Of a stretch of DNA of 17,153 bases, positions 11,626 through 17,153 are shown piece after piece. The notes beneath the pieces were generated by a model. It saw only the letters and a list, made by a program, of their open reading frames with translations, did no database searches and was not told where the DNA came from. The stretch's first letter is position 1; each line of letters begins with the position of its first letter. Where the stretch lies: assembly GCA_936924635.1 (NCBI GenBank), contig CAKZHP010000007.1, positions 1-17,153 on the forward strand, in the 5' to 3' direction. This stretch comes from an uncultured Propionibacteriaceae bacterium (GTDB lineage: Bacteria > Actinomycetota > Actinomycetes > Propionibacteriales > Propionibacteriaceae). Both the position numbers and the translations under genes were made by a program.

Positions 11626-14589
11626 GTGCGCCTGGTGACGACGGAGGGGGACCTCGCCCGCCGTGGCTTCCGCGACCTGGGCGCCGCCGCCAGCCTCGTG
11701 ACCCGGCTCGCCGAGCACCACCAGGACGGAGCACGCGACCTCGTCGACGCCGCCTCCCAGACCATCGACCCCGACCTGGCGCTGGCCACCCTGGTCGACC
11801 TGCTGACGGCCGACCCGCTGCGCGCCCACTCCCTGGTGGAGCAGCCGGACCTCGCTCGCCGCGTCCTCGCGCTCCTCGGCGGGTCGGCCGAGCTGGGGCG
11901 CCGCCTGGTGATGCGCCCGGCCGACGTCGAGGTGCTGGCCGCCGACCCCGTACGCCATCCTGCCGGCCTTCTGCGCGAGACCCTGCTGGCCGCGGTGGGA
12001 GCCGACCCGGCCAGCGCCACCCCCGTCGCCACCAGCCCGGACGCGCGAGACGAGCTGCGCCACGCGTACCGGCGCGAGCTCTACCGCATCGCCGCCCGCG
12101 ACCTGACCGCCGACGACCCCACCGCCGTGCTGCCGGACGTCGCCGGCGAGCTCGCCGACCTCGCCGACGCGGCGCTGGAGACGGCCCTCGCCATCGCCCG
12201 CGCGGCCGTCCCCGGCCATGACCGCTGCCGCCTCGCCGTGATCGCCCTGGGCAAGACCGGCGCGCAGGAGCTGAACTACGTCTCCGACGTCGACGTGCTG
12301 TACGTCGCCGAGCCCGCCCTGGACCTTGACGGGGAGCCCTGCTGCTCGCCGGAGCAGGCGGTGTCCATCGCGACCCGCCTGGCCGCCGCGCTCACCCGGG
12401 CCTGCTCCGACCACACCGCCGCCGGCACGCTCTGGCCCGTCGACGCCGCGCTCCGCCCCGAGGGCAAGGCCGGCCCGCTGGTGCGAACGCTCGCCAGCAT
12501 GGAGGCCTACTACACCAAGTGGGCGAGGAGCTGGGAGTTCCAGGCCATGCTCAAGGCGCGCCCGGCCGCTGGTGACCTCGCGCTGGGTCAGGACTTCTGC
12601 GACCTGCTCGCCCCGTACGTCTGGGCCGCTGCCGGCCGGGAGGGGTTCGTCCGTGACACGCAGGAGATGCGGCAGCGGGTGATCTCGCTGATCCCGGCCA
12701 AGGAGGCGGGCCGCGAGATCAAGCTCGGCGCCGGCGGTCTGCGCGACACCGAGTTCAGCGTGCAGCTGCTCCAGCTGGTGCACGGCCGGGCCGACGAGCG
12801 GCTTCGTCTGCGCGGCACCCTGCCCGCGCTGCAGGAGCTCGTCGACCACGGGTACGTCGGCCGCGAGGACGGGGCCCGCCTGGCGGAGGCGTACCGGTTC
12901 CAGCGTCTCCTCGAGCACCGGGTGCAGCTGCAGCGGCTGCGGCGCACCCACCTGCTGCCCGACGACGAGGACGGCCTCCGCCGCCTCGCCCGCGCCACCG
13001 GCCTCGCCACCCCGGCCGAGGTCACCGACCGGTTTCGTGCCAGCACCCGTGTGGTCACGCGGCTGCACCGGCGCATCTTCTACTCGCCGCTGCTGGAGGC
13101 TGTCGCCCGGATCCCCTCGGGCCAGATGCGGCTCACCACCGAGGCGGCGCGGGACCGGCTGCAGGCGCTCGGCTACGCGGACCCGCCGACCGCCCTGCGG
13201 CACCTCGAGGCCCTCACGACCGGCATGTCCCGCGGCGCCGAGATCCAGCGGCAGCTGCTGCCGGTGATGCTGGCCTGGTTCACCGACGGGCCCGACCCCG
13301 ATCACGGGCTGCTGGCGTTCCGGCAGGTGTCGGAGGCCCTGGGCTCCACGCCGTGGTACCTGCGCGCGCTGCGCGACGAGTCGGCCGTCGCCGAGCGGCT
13401 GGCGCGGGTCGTGTCGACGTCCCGGTACGCCGTCGGGCTGATGCGCCGCGCCCCGCAGCAGGTCGAGCTGCTGACCAGCGACGAGCCGATCGAGCCGCGT
13501 CCCCTCGCTGACCTGGAGGCGGCGATGGCCGCGGTGCTGGCGCGTCACGCCGGCGCCGACGACGCCGCCGACGCGGTGATGGGCATCCGCCGCCGGGAGC
13601 TGCTGCGGGTCGCCGAGGGCCATCTGCTGGGCCACGTCGACACGCTCGCCGTGGGTGCGGGGCTGGCCGACATCGCCACCGCCACCGTGGGCGCGATGCT
13701 GATGCTGGCGTCCCGCGAGGTCGAGGAGCCACCGCGGATCGGGATCGTGCGCTGCGGCAGCTGGGGCGGGTCGGAGATGTCGTACGGCTCCGACGCCGAC
13801 GCCCTGTTCGTGATCGACGACACCGACGACGCGGAGGTGCAGCGACGGGCCGTCGGCATCGCCACCCGGGTGCGTACGCTGCTGCGCCAGGGCGGCGCCG
13901 ACGTCGCCCTCACGCTCGACGCCGACCTGCGGCCAGAGGGCAAGAACGGCCCGCTCGTGCGGACGGTGGGAGCGTACGCCCGCTACTACGGTCGCTGGTC
14001 GGCCACCTGGGAGGCGCAGGCACTGCTGCGGGCCGCCCCGGGGCCAGGTGACCAGGCACTGGTCGGGAGGCTGATCGACCTGGCCGACCCGCTGCGCTTC
14101 CCCGACGGCGGCCTCAGCGAGACACAGGTGATGGAGATCCGGCGGCTGAAGGCGCGGATGGAGGCCGAGCGGATGCCGCGCGGGGTGGACCCGAGACGGC
14201 ACCTCAAGCTCGGCCCTGGCGCCCTCAGCGACGTGGAGTGGGTCGTGCAGATGGTGCAGATGCGGCACGCGTACGAGATCCCCGGCCTGCGCACCACGCA
14301 GACCCTGCCCGCGCTGGAGGCCGCGGTGACCGCGGGGCTGGTCGGTGAGGCCGACGCGGAGGTGCTGCGGTCGGCGTGGCTGCTGGCCTCGCAGATCCGC
14401 AACGCGTCGATGCTGGTGCGGGGGCGGCCGTCGGACACCTTGCCCAACGACAACAGGGAGCTGGCACAGGTGGCGCAGGCGCTCGGGTACGGGCCCGGCG
14501 GCGCGTCGCACCTGCAGGAGGACTGGGCCGGCACGGCCAGGCGGTCGAAGCGTGTGGTCGACCGGCTGTTCTGGGGGGCTGGGAAGTAG
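11626..14589 (+). CDS. glnE: Bifunctional glutamine synthetase adenylyltransferase / deadenylase
   Basis: 987 residues, close to full length for actinobacterial GlnE. The enzyme adds AMP to, and removes it from, a regulatory Tyr on GSI-beta glutamine synthetase, tuning ammonium assimilation. Two nucleotidyltransferase-like halves are seen. The N-terminal (adenylyl-removing) half has GKTGAQELNYVSDVDVLYV with Asp221 and Asp223. The C-terminal (adenylylating) half has GSWGGSEMSYGSDADALFV with Asp723 and Asp725. Each half repeats a downstream motif, LRPEGKAGPLVRT and LRPEGKNGPLVRT, and a DVEWVVQMVQ/DTEFSVQLLQ helix. All catalytic acids are present. The substrate GSI-beta (GlnA1) is not in the window; the neighbouring GlnA2 lacks the target Tyr motif. 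The GTG at 11626 lacks a Shine-Dalgarno and is probably leaderless. Confidence 0.97.
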   Translation: MRLVTTEGDLARRGFRDLGAAASLVTRLAEHHQDGARDLVDAASQTIDPDLALATLVDLLTADPLRAHSLVEQPDLARRVLALLGGSAELGRRLVMRPADVEVLAADPVRHPAGLLRETLLAAVGADPASATPVATSPDARDELRHAYRRELYRIAARDLTADDPTAVLPDVAGELADLADAALETALAIARAAVPGHDRCRLAVIALGKTGAQELNYVSDVDVLYVAEPALDLDGEPCCSPEQAVSIATRLAAALTRACSDHTAAGTLWPVDAALRPEGKAGPLVRTLASMEAYYTKWARSWEFQAMLKARPAAGDLALGQDFCDLLAPYVWAAAGREGFVRDTQEMRQRVISLIPAKEAGREIKLGAGGLRDTEFSVQLLQLVHGRADERLRLRGTLPALQELVDHGYVGREDGARLAEAYRFQRLLEHRVQLQRLRRTHLLPDDEDGLRRLARATGLATPAEVTDRFRASTRVVTRLHRRIFYSPLLEAVARIPSGQMRLTTEAARDRLQALGYADPPTALRHLEALTTGMSRGAEIQRQLLPVMLAWFTDGPDPDHGLLAFRQVSEALGSTPWYLRALRDESAVAERLARVVSTSRYAVGLMRRAPQQVELLTSDEPIEPRPLADLEAAMAAVLARHAGADDAADAVMGIRRRELLRVAEGHLLGHVDTLAVGAGLADIATATVGAMLMLASREVEEPPRIGIVRCGSWGGSEMSYGSDADALFVIDDTDDAEVQRRAVGIATRVRTLLRQGGADVALTLDADLRPEGKNGPLVRTVGAYARYYGRWSATWEAQALLRAAPGPGDQALVGRLIDLADPLRFPDGGLSETQVMEIRRLKARMEAERMPRGVDPRRHLKLGPGALSDVEWVVQMVQMRHAYEIPGLRTTQTLPALEAAVTAGLVGEADAEVLRSAWLLASQIRNASMLVRGRPSDTLPNDNRELAQVAQALGYGPGGASHLQEDWAGTARRSKRVVDRLFWGAGK

Positions 14590-14595
14590 ACGAAC

Positions 14596-14621
14596 GGCCG
14601 GCCGGGATCACCCAGCCGGCC
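14596..14621. terminator. Strong hairpin between glnE and the DUF2853 gene
   Basis: GGCCGGC (14596-14602) pairs with GCCGGCC (14615-14621), continued after one mismatch by GGG/CCC, with loop ATCA. It starts 6 bases after the glnE stop and 16 bases beyond the stop of the convergent gene, so it could serve both. There is no T tract on either side. Confidence 0.6.
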
Positions 14622-14636
14622 GCCCAGGATCTCCTG

Positions 14637-14966
14637 TCAGGAAGACTTCTTCACGAAGAGGTCGGTCTTCTTGTAGTGCTTCGCGAGCAGGTAGTAGACG
14701 GTGACGCGGTTCTTGCGGTGCGAGTCCTTGAGGGTCTGGCCGACACCAGCCAGCACCTTGTCGATCTCCTCGTCGGAGTCGGTGACGGCGAGCTTCTTCT
14801 TGACGAAGCCCTCGCGCACCCGCTTCAGCTCCTCGGGGTCGCTGAACGACACCAGCGACGAGTCCTGATTCTGCAGCGCGATCCCGCAGTGACGGACGAT
14901 GCCGGCGATCACCTCCTCGTCAGCCTGCGCGTCGTGCTTCTTGACGTCTGCGGCCCAGTCGGCCAT
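14637..14966 (-). CDS. DUF2853 family protein
   Basis: 109 residues, small and helical, matching the DUF2853 family as I recall it. Key stretches are VIAGIVRHCGIALQNQDSSL, SDPEELKRVREGFVKKKL and HRKNRVTVYYLLAKHYKK. The function is unknown and no catalytic residues are evident. The start at 14966 (MADWAADVKK) is decided by AAGGAGG 8 bases upstream; an earlier ATG at 14990 would put this ribosome binding site inside the gene. It follows the MBL gene on the same strand with a gap of about 160 bases that contains a hairpin and a possible promoter, so it is probably transcribed separately. Confidence 0.9.
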   Translation of the reverse strand: MADWAADVKKHDAQADEEVIAGIVRHCGIALQNQDSSLVSFSDPEELKRVREGFVKKKLAVTDSDEEIDKVLAGVGQTLKDSHRKNRVTVYYLLAKHYKKTDLFVKKSS

Positions 14967-15011
14967 AGGTCTCGCCTCCTTCGTCGGCACCGCCAGTCGG
15001 CGCCGAGGCTG

Positions 15012-15017
15012 AGCGTA
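15012..15017 (-). promoter_or_regulatory. Candidate -10 for the DUF2853 gene
   Basis: TACGCT (TAnnnT type) on the minus strand, 45 bases before the start codon. The -35 region falls inside the CCCCTAGGGG palindrome and is poor. Confidence 0.3.
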
Positions 15018-15022
15018 GACCC

Positions 15023-15052
15023 GCTCGCCGCCCCTAGGGGTGAGGCGCGAGC
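15023..15052. terminator. Imperfect hairpin with CCCCTAGGGG core
   Basis: A perfect 10-base palindrome (15031-15040) lies inside an imperfect longer stem (GCTCG with CGAGC at the ends). It is about 75 bases past the stop of the MBL gene (minus) and could end its transcript or bind a regulator of the next gene. Confidence 0.35.
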
Positions 15053-15125
15053 GACGCGCAGCCGCGACGGTGCGCTCACTCGCGTCAGGCGAGGGGACGG
15101 CCGGCGCGTGAGCCGACCGCGCAGG

Positions 15126-15935
15126 TCAGAGGTCGAGCGAGTCGCGTACGCCGCCGGTGATGATGGGCGTGCCGTCGGGCACCGCGCGTGCGCCGAGGTC
15201 GCGCAGCCGCAGGTAGAGCTCCTCGGGCTGCGGGTTCTGGTGGCCGAGATGGACCGCGACGACGTCGGTCTCGCCGGTGACGTTGCCCCACTCGCGCAGC
15301 TGGGCGAGGGCCTCGGCGAACGTGCGCAGGTTGTGGTGCCCGTCGCGCGCGTCGGCATCACCGAAGGTCTCCTCCAGCAGCACCAGGTTCAGCGGTGTGC
15401 CGGCGAGCATCTCCTTCACCCCGCGCGCCCAGGGGCCGGTGTCGGTGGCCCACAGGATGGTGGCGTCGGGGCCCGCGACGGCGTACAGGCAGGCCTCGCC
15501 GTTCGCCTCGTGGGCGGCGGGCAGGGCCCGGACGCGGTAGGGGCCGACGGTGACGTCGCGCCCGGCGGTGACCGCGACGAGCTGGACGTTGCCGCCCCGC
15601 ACCCACGGCTTGCAGGCGTCGATGACCGGCTGCGGGCCCACGACGACCAGAGGCTGGTCGTTGACCCAGGAGCGGTGCATGAGGAACGTGGGGTCGAGGT
15701 GGTCCGGGTGGGCGTGAGAGATCAGCACGTACCTCAGCGAGGCCAGCGTGATGTTGGCGCGCATCGCCTGCCGCGGCGCGTCGGGGCCGGGATCGATGAG
15801 CAGCTGCCTGTCGACCAGCGCCGAGGTCGGGGAACGCACCAGCCCGGCGGCGACGAGGGACGTACAGCAGGGCCTGGGGCACCAGGCGTTGGGCCACCCG
15901 TCGGACGACCCCGTCCCGAGCATCAGCACTTCCAT
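15126..15935 (-). CDS. MBL-fold metallohydrolase (PhnP/PqqB-like branch)
   Basis: 269 residues with a metallo-beta-lactamase fold. The signature SHAHPDH (His74, His76, Asp78, His79) binds two metals. Later ligands are likely in PAAHEANGE, WATDTG and AVHLGHQN. Near the N-terminus GTGSSDGWPNAWCPRPCC holds Cys19, Cys23 and Cys24, at the place where PhnP-like proteins have a structural zinc site. A phosphodiesterase or nucleotide-product hydrolase role is possible, but the substrate is unknown. I chose ATG 15935 (MEVLMLGTGSS), preceded by a purine-rich GAGTGGGGG. ATG 15953 (MRLSGG) is an alternative. The longer frame to 16103 runs through the double-palindrome repeat and is not native. Confidence 0.9.
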   Translation of the reverse strand: MEVLMLGTGSSDGWPNAWCPRPCCTSLVAAGLVRSPTSALVDRQLLIDPGPDAPRQAMRANITLASLRYVLISHAHPDHLDPTFLMHRSWVNDQPLVVVGPQPVIDACKPWVRGGNVQLVAVTAGRDVTVGPYRVRALPAAHEANGEACLYAVAGPDATILWATDTGPWARGVKEMLAGTPLNLVLLEETFGDADARDGHHNLRTFAEALAQLREWGNVTGETDVVAVHLGHQNPQPEELYLRLRDLGARAVPDGTPIITGGVRDSLDL

Positions 15936-15986
15936 GCCCCCACTCAACCGCATCGCGGGTGGCCGGGCCCCAGGCAGAACCCGATT

Positions 15987-16031
15987 GAACACATGTTCTG
16001 TCCAGACGGAAGCGAAAATCGCTTCTGTCTG
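15987..16031 (-). repeat. Composite double-palindrome repeat, copy 2 (inverted)
   Basis: GAAC-ACAT-GTTC (15987-15998) comes first on the plus strand. It is followed by the hairpin CAGACGGAAGCGA (16003-16015), loop AAA, TCGCTTCTGTCTG (16019-16031), which has 12 of 13 Watson-Crick pairs plus one G:T position. Read on the minus strand it has the same order as copies 1 and 3, and it aligns with copy 3 along about 52 bases with few differences. Symmetry centres are 24.5 bp apart. It lies between the divergent MBL and AbiEi/DUF559 genes. Confidence 0.85.
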
Positions 16032-16060
16032 CGCAGAATCCTTGTCTGGTGGGAGCCGGG

Positions 16061-16103
16061 TTGTCCACAGGCATGAATTACCTGTGGGTAGTTCTGTGGA
16101 CAA
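16061..16103. promoter_or_regulatory. Inverted pair of DnaA-box-like sites
   Basis: TTGTCCACAG (16061-16070) and its exact reverse complement CTGTGGACAA (16094-16103) are 23 bases apart. TTGTCCACA is the preferred DnaA box of high-GC actinobacteria such as Streptomyces (established knowledge). A third, weaker TGTGGGTAG is at 16083-16091. The pair sits 38 bases before the AbiEi/DUF559 start and could regulate it or titrate DnaA. Too few boxes are present for an origin. Confidence 0.6.
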
Positions 16104-16140
16104 CTCCGAGGAGCGGATTGACAGCGGTCAGGCTGGCCTC

Positions 16141-17076
16141 ATGATCCGTACGCGCCTGCAGCTCATCAACGACGGCATGTCTCCTCACCAGCTGACCCGG
16201 CTCGTGGCAGCCGGTGACCTGGTCAAGGTCGCCAGCGGCACGTTCGTGGCCGTCGGCGACCTGCCACCGTGGCCGGACGAACGGCACCGGCTGTCGGTGG
16301 TGGCCATGGCCCGACGGTGCGGGCTGGTGGTGAGCCACGTGAGCGCGGCCGTGCTGCACGGGTTGCCTGTGCCGGGTGCTGACCTCAGCCGCGTGCACTT
16401 CACGCGTCCCGGCGTCGGCGGGGGTCTCCATGGGGAGAGCCGGGTGGTGCATGCGGGGGCCCTGCCGCCGCGATGGCGTACGAGGCTGGACGGGATCGCG
16501 GTCACGCACCCGGCGCGTACGGTCGTGGACGTGGCGCGCACGCAGAGCCTCGGCACTGCGGTGGCCGTCGCGGATGCTGCTCTGCACGCGGGGCTCTGCA
16601 CGTACGAGGAGCTGGCTCAGGTCGTCGACGAGTCGGAGCGCACGCGGGGCGTGCACAAGGCGCGGGCTGCCGCCGAGCTGTGGGACGACCGCGCGGAGAG
16701 CCCGGGGGAGAGCCTGATGCGCGTCGCGCTGAACCAGCTGGGGTTCCCGCGCTCGGAGCTGCAGGTGACGATCCTCGACGAGCGCGGACGGTTCGTGGGC
16801 CGTGCCGACGGCGGGATCCTCGACAAGGGGGTGCTGTGGGAGTTCGACGGGGCGGTGAAGTACGGGCCCGACGGGGGCGCGGACGCGCTGGTCGCCGAGA
16901 AGAGGCGCGAGGAGGGCTTTGCCGGCCTCGGATGGCAGGTGGTGCGGGCGGTGAGTCACGACGTACGGGACCCGGGCGAGCTGGAGCACCGGATGCGGCG
17001 GGCGCTGGCCCGGGCGGAGCGGCCCGGATGGGCGCCACCGCTCGGTGCGTTCAGGCTCATGTCTCGTCGCACCTGA
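16141..17076 (+). CDS. AbiEi-like winged-helix / DUF559 endonuclease-fold protein
   Basis: 311 residues. The N-terminus (MSPHQLTRLVAAGDLVKVAS, then GTFVAVG) resembles the winged helix of AbiEi-type antitoxin proteins. The middle has the usual 'SHVSAAVLHGLPVP' and 'VTHPARTVVDVAR' motifs of this actinobacterial family. The C-terminus is DUF559, a restriction-endonuclease-like fold: Glu190 (PGES), Asp223 (GRADGG) and WEFDGAVKY with Glu234, Asp236 and Lys240. No AbiEii toxin gene lies beside it within the window, so it is an orphan, as is common in these genomes; its role is unknown. The start is uncertain. ATG 16141 has no clear ribosome binding site, GTG 16093 is in frame upstream, and a TTGACA at 16118-16123 with CATGAT at 16140 would imply a start further in (ATG 16177). 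Confidence 0.87.
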   Translation: MIRTRLQLINDGMSPHQLTRLVAAGDLVKVASGTFVAVGDLPPWPDERHRLSVVAMARRCGLVVSHVSAAVLHGLPVPGADLSRVHFTRPGVGGGLHGESRVVHAGALPPRWRTRLDGIAVTHPARTVVDVARTQSLGTAVAVADAALHAGLCTYEELAQVVDESERTRGVHKARAAAELWDDRAESPGESLMRVALNQLGFPRSELQVTILDERGRFVGRADGGILDKGVLWEFDGAVKYGPDGGADALVAEKRREEGFAGLGWQVVRAVSHDVRDPGELEHRMRRALARAERPGWAPPLGAFRLMSRRT

Positions 17077-17090
17077 CAAGAGTTCTGCTC

Positions 17091-17140
17091 AGACGGAAGC
17101 GAAATTTCGCTTCCGTCTCGATTGAACATGTGTTCAATCG
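17091..17140 (+). repeat. Composite double-palindrome repeat, copy 3
   Basis: First palindrome: AGACGGAAGCGAAA (17091-17104) directly followed by its exact complement, 14-bp arms without a loop. Second palindrome: CGATTGAACA (17119-17128), central TG, TGTTCAATCG (17131-17140). Symmetry centres are 25 bp apart. It starts 14 bases after the DUF559 stop. It could also act as that gene's terminator or belong to a gene beyond the window edge. Confidence 0.88.
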
Positions 17141-17153
17141 GGCTCAGGGGGCC

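Noticed and set aside
16061..16103. Replication origin (oriC)
   Set aside because: Only two good DnaA boxes and one weak one, no AT-rich unwinding region, and no dnaA/dnaN/gyr genes nearby.
15748..16140. Upstream extension of the AbiEi/DUF559 ORF
   Set aside because: It runs antisense through the MBL gene and across repeat copy 2. The family N-terminus begins near 16141-16177.
16141..17076. Complete AbiE toxin-antitoxin system
   Set aside because: No nucleotidyltransferase AbiEii partner lies next to it in the window, and the C-terminus is DUF559, as in the common orphan actinobacterial family.
11515..17140. CRISPR array
   Set aside because: The three palindromic repeats are kilobases apart and in mixed orientation, with no regular spacers or cas genes.

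Overview
The window is about 17 kb of GC-rich DNA from an actinobacterium, most likely of the Nocardioidaceae/Propionibacteriales type. This rests on the strong G/C third-position bias, frequent GTG starts, the actinobacterial MapB-like methionine aminopeptidase, the GlnA2-type glutamine synthetase close to glnE, a DUF2853 protein, an orphan AbiEi/DUF559 protein, and short intergenic repeats that begin with GGTTGAGC. Genus-level placement is inference.

Layout. Positions 1-1116 hold the C-terminal part of an RNB-family exoribonuclease cut by the window edge. Running the other way (4269 down to 1192) is a three-gene sugar ABC importer operon: lipoprotein binding protein and two permeases, tightly packed and without its own ATPase. 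Upstream of it is a 72-residue protein (4385-4603). A small secreted protein (4699-5193) follows; its residues about 32-60 appear to be read in the wrong frames, as if three single bases had been lost. The RNase P RNA gene rnpB lies on the minus strand (about 5301-5688). Then come a small disordered acidic protein (5989-6192), a NERD nuclease-domain ORF and a UvrD-like helicase ORF. The last two share one frame and are separated only by an in-frame TAA plus 16 codons, so they look like one NERD-helicase protein split by a stop.

The centre is housekeeping and nitrogen metabolism: map (minus), a conserved 72-residue protein, glnA2 (GSI-alpha-like), an SCP-like protein (minus) flanked by related short repeats, and the full-length two-headed adenylyltransferase glnE. 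The right end holds a DUF2853 protein and an MBL-fold hydrolase (both minus) and an AbiEi-like/DUF559 protein (plus) with an inverted pair of DnaA-box-like sequences just upstream.

The most unusual structure is a composite repeat seen three times (11515-11569, 15987-16031, 17091-17140). Each copy pairs a 13-14 bp-arm hairpin having a GAAGC/GCTTC core with a second palindrome having GAAC-ATGT-GTTC at its centre. The two symmetry centres are 24.5-25 bp apart in all three copies, and the arms differ between copies while staying self-complementary. This looks like a structure-conserved dispersed element. No CRISPR array, tRNA, insertion sequence or recognisable phage gene was seen.
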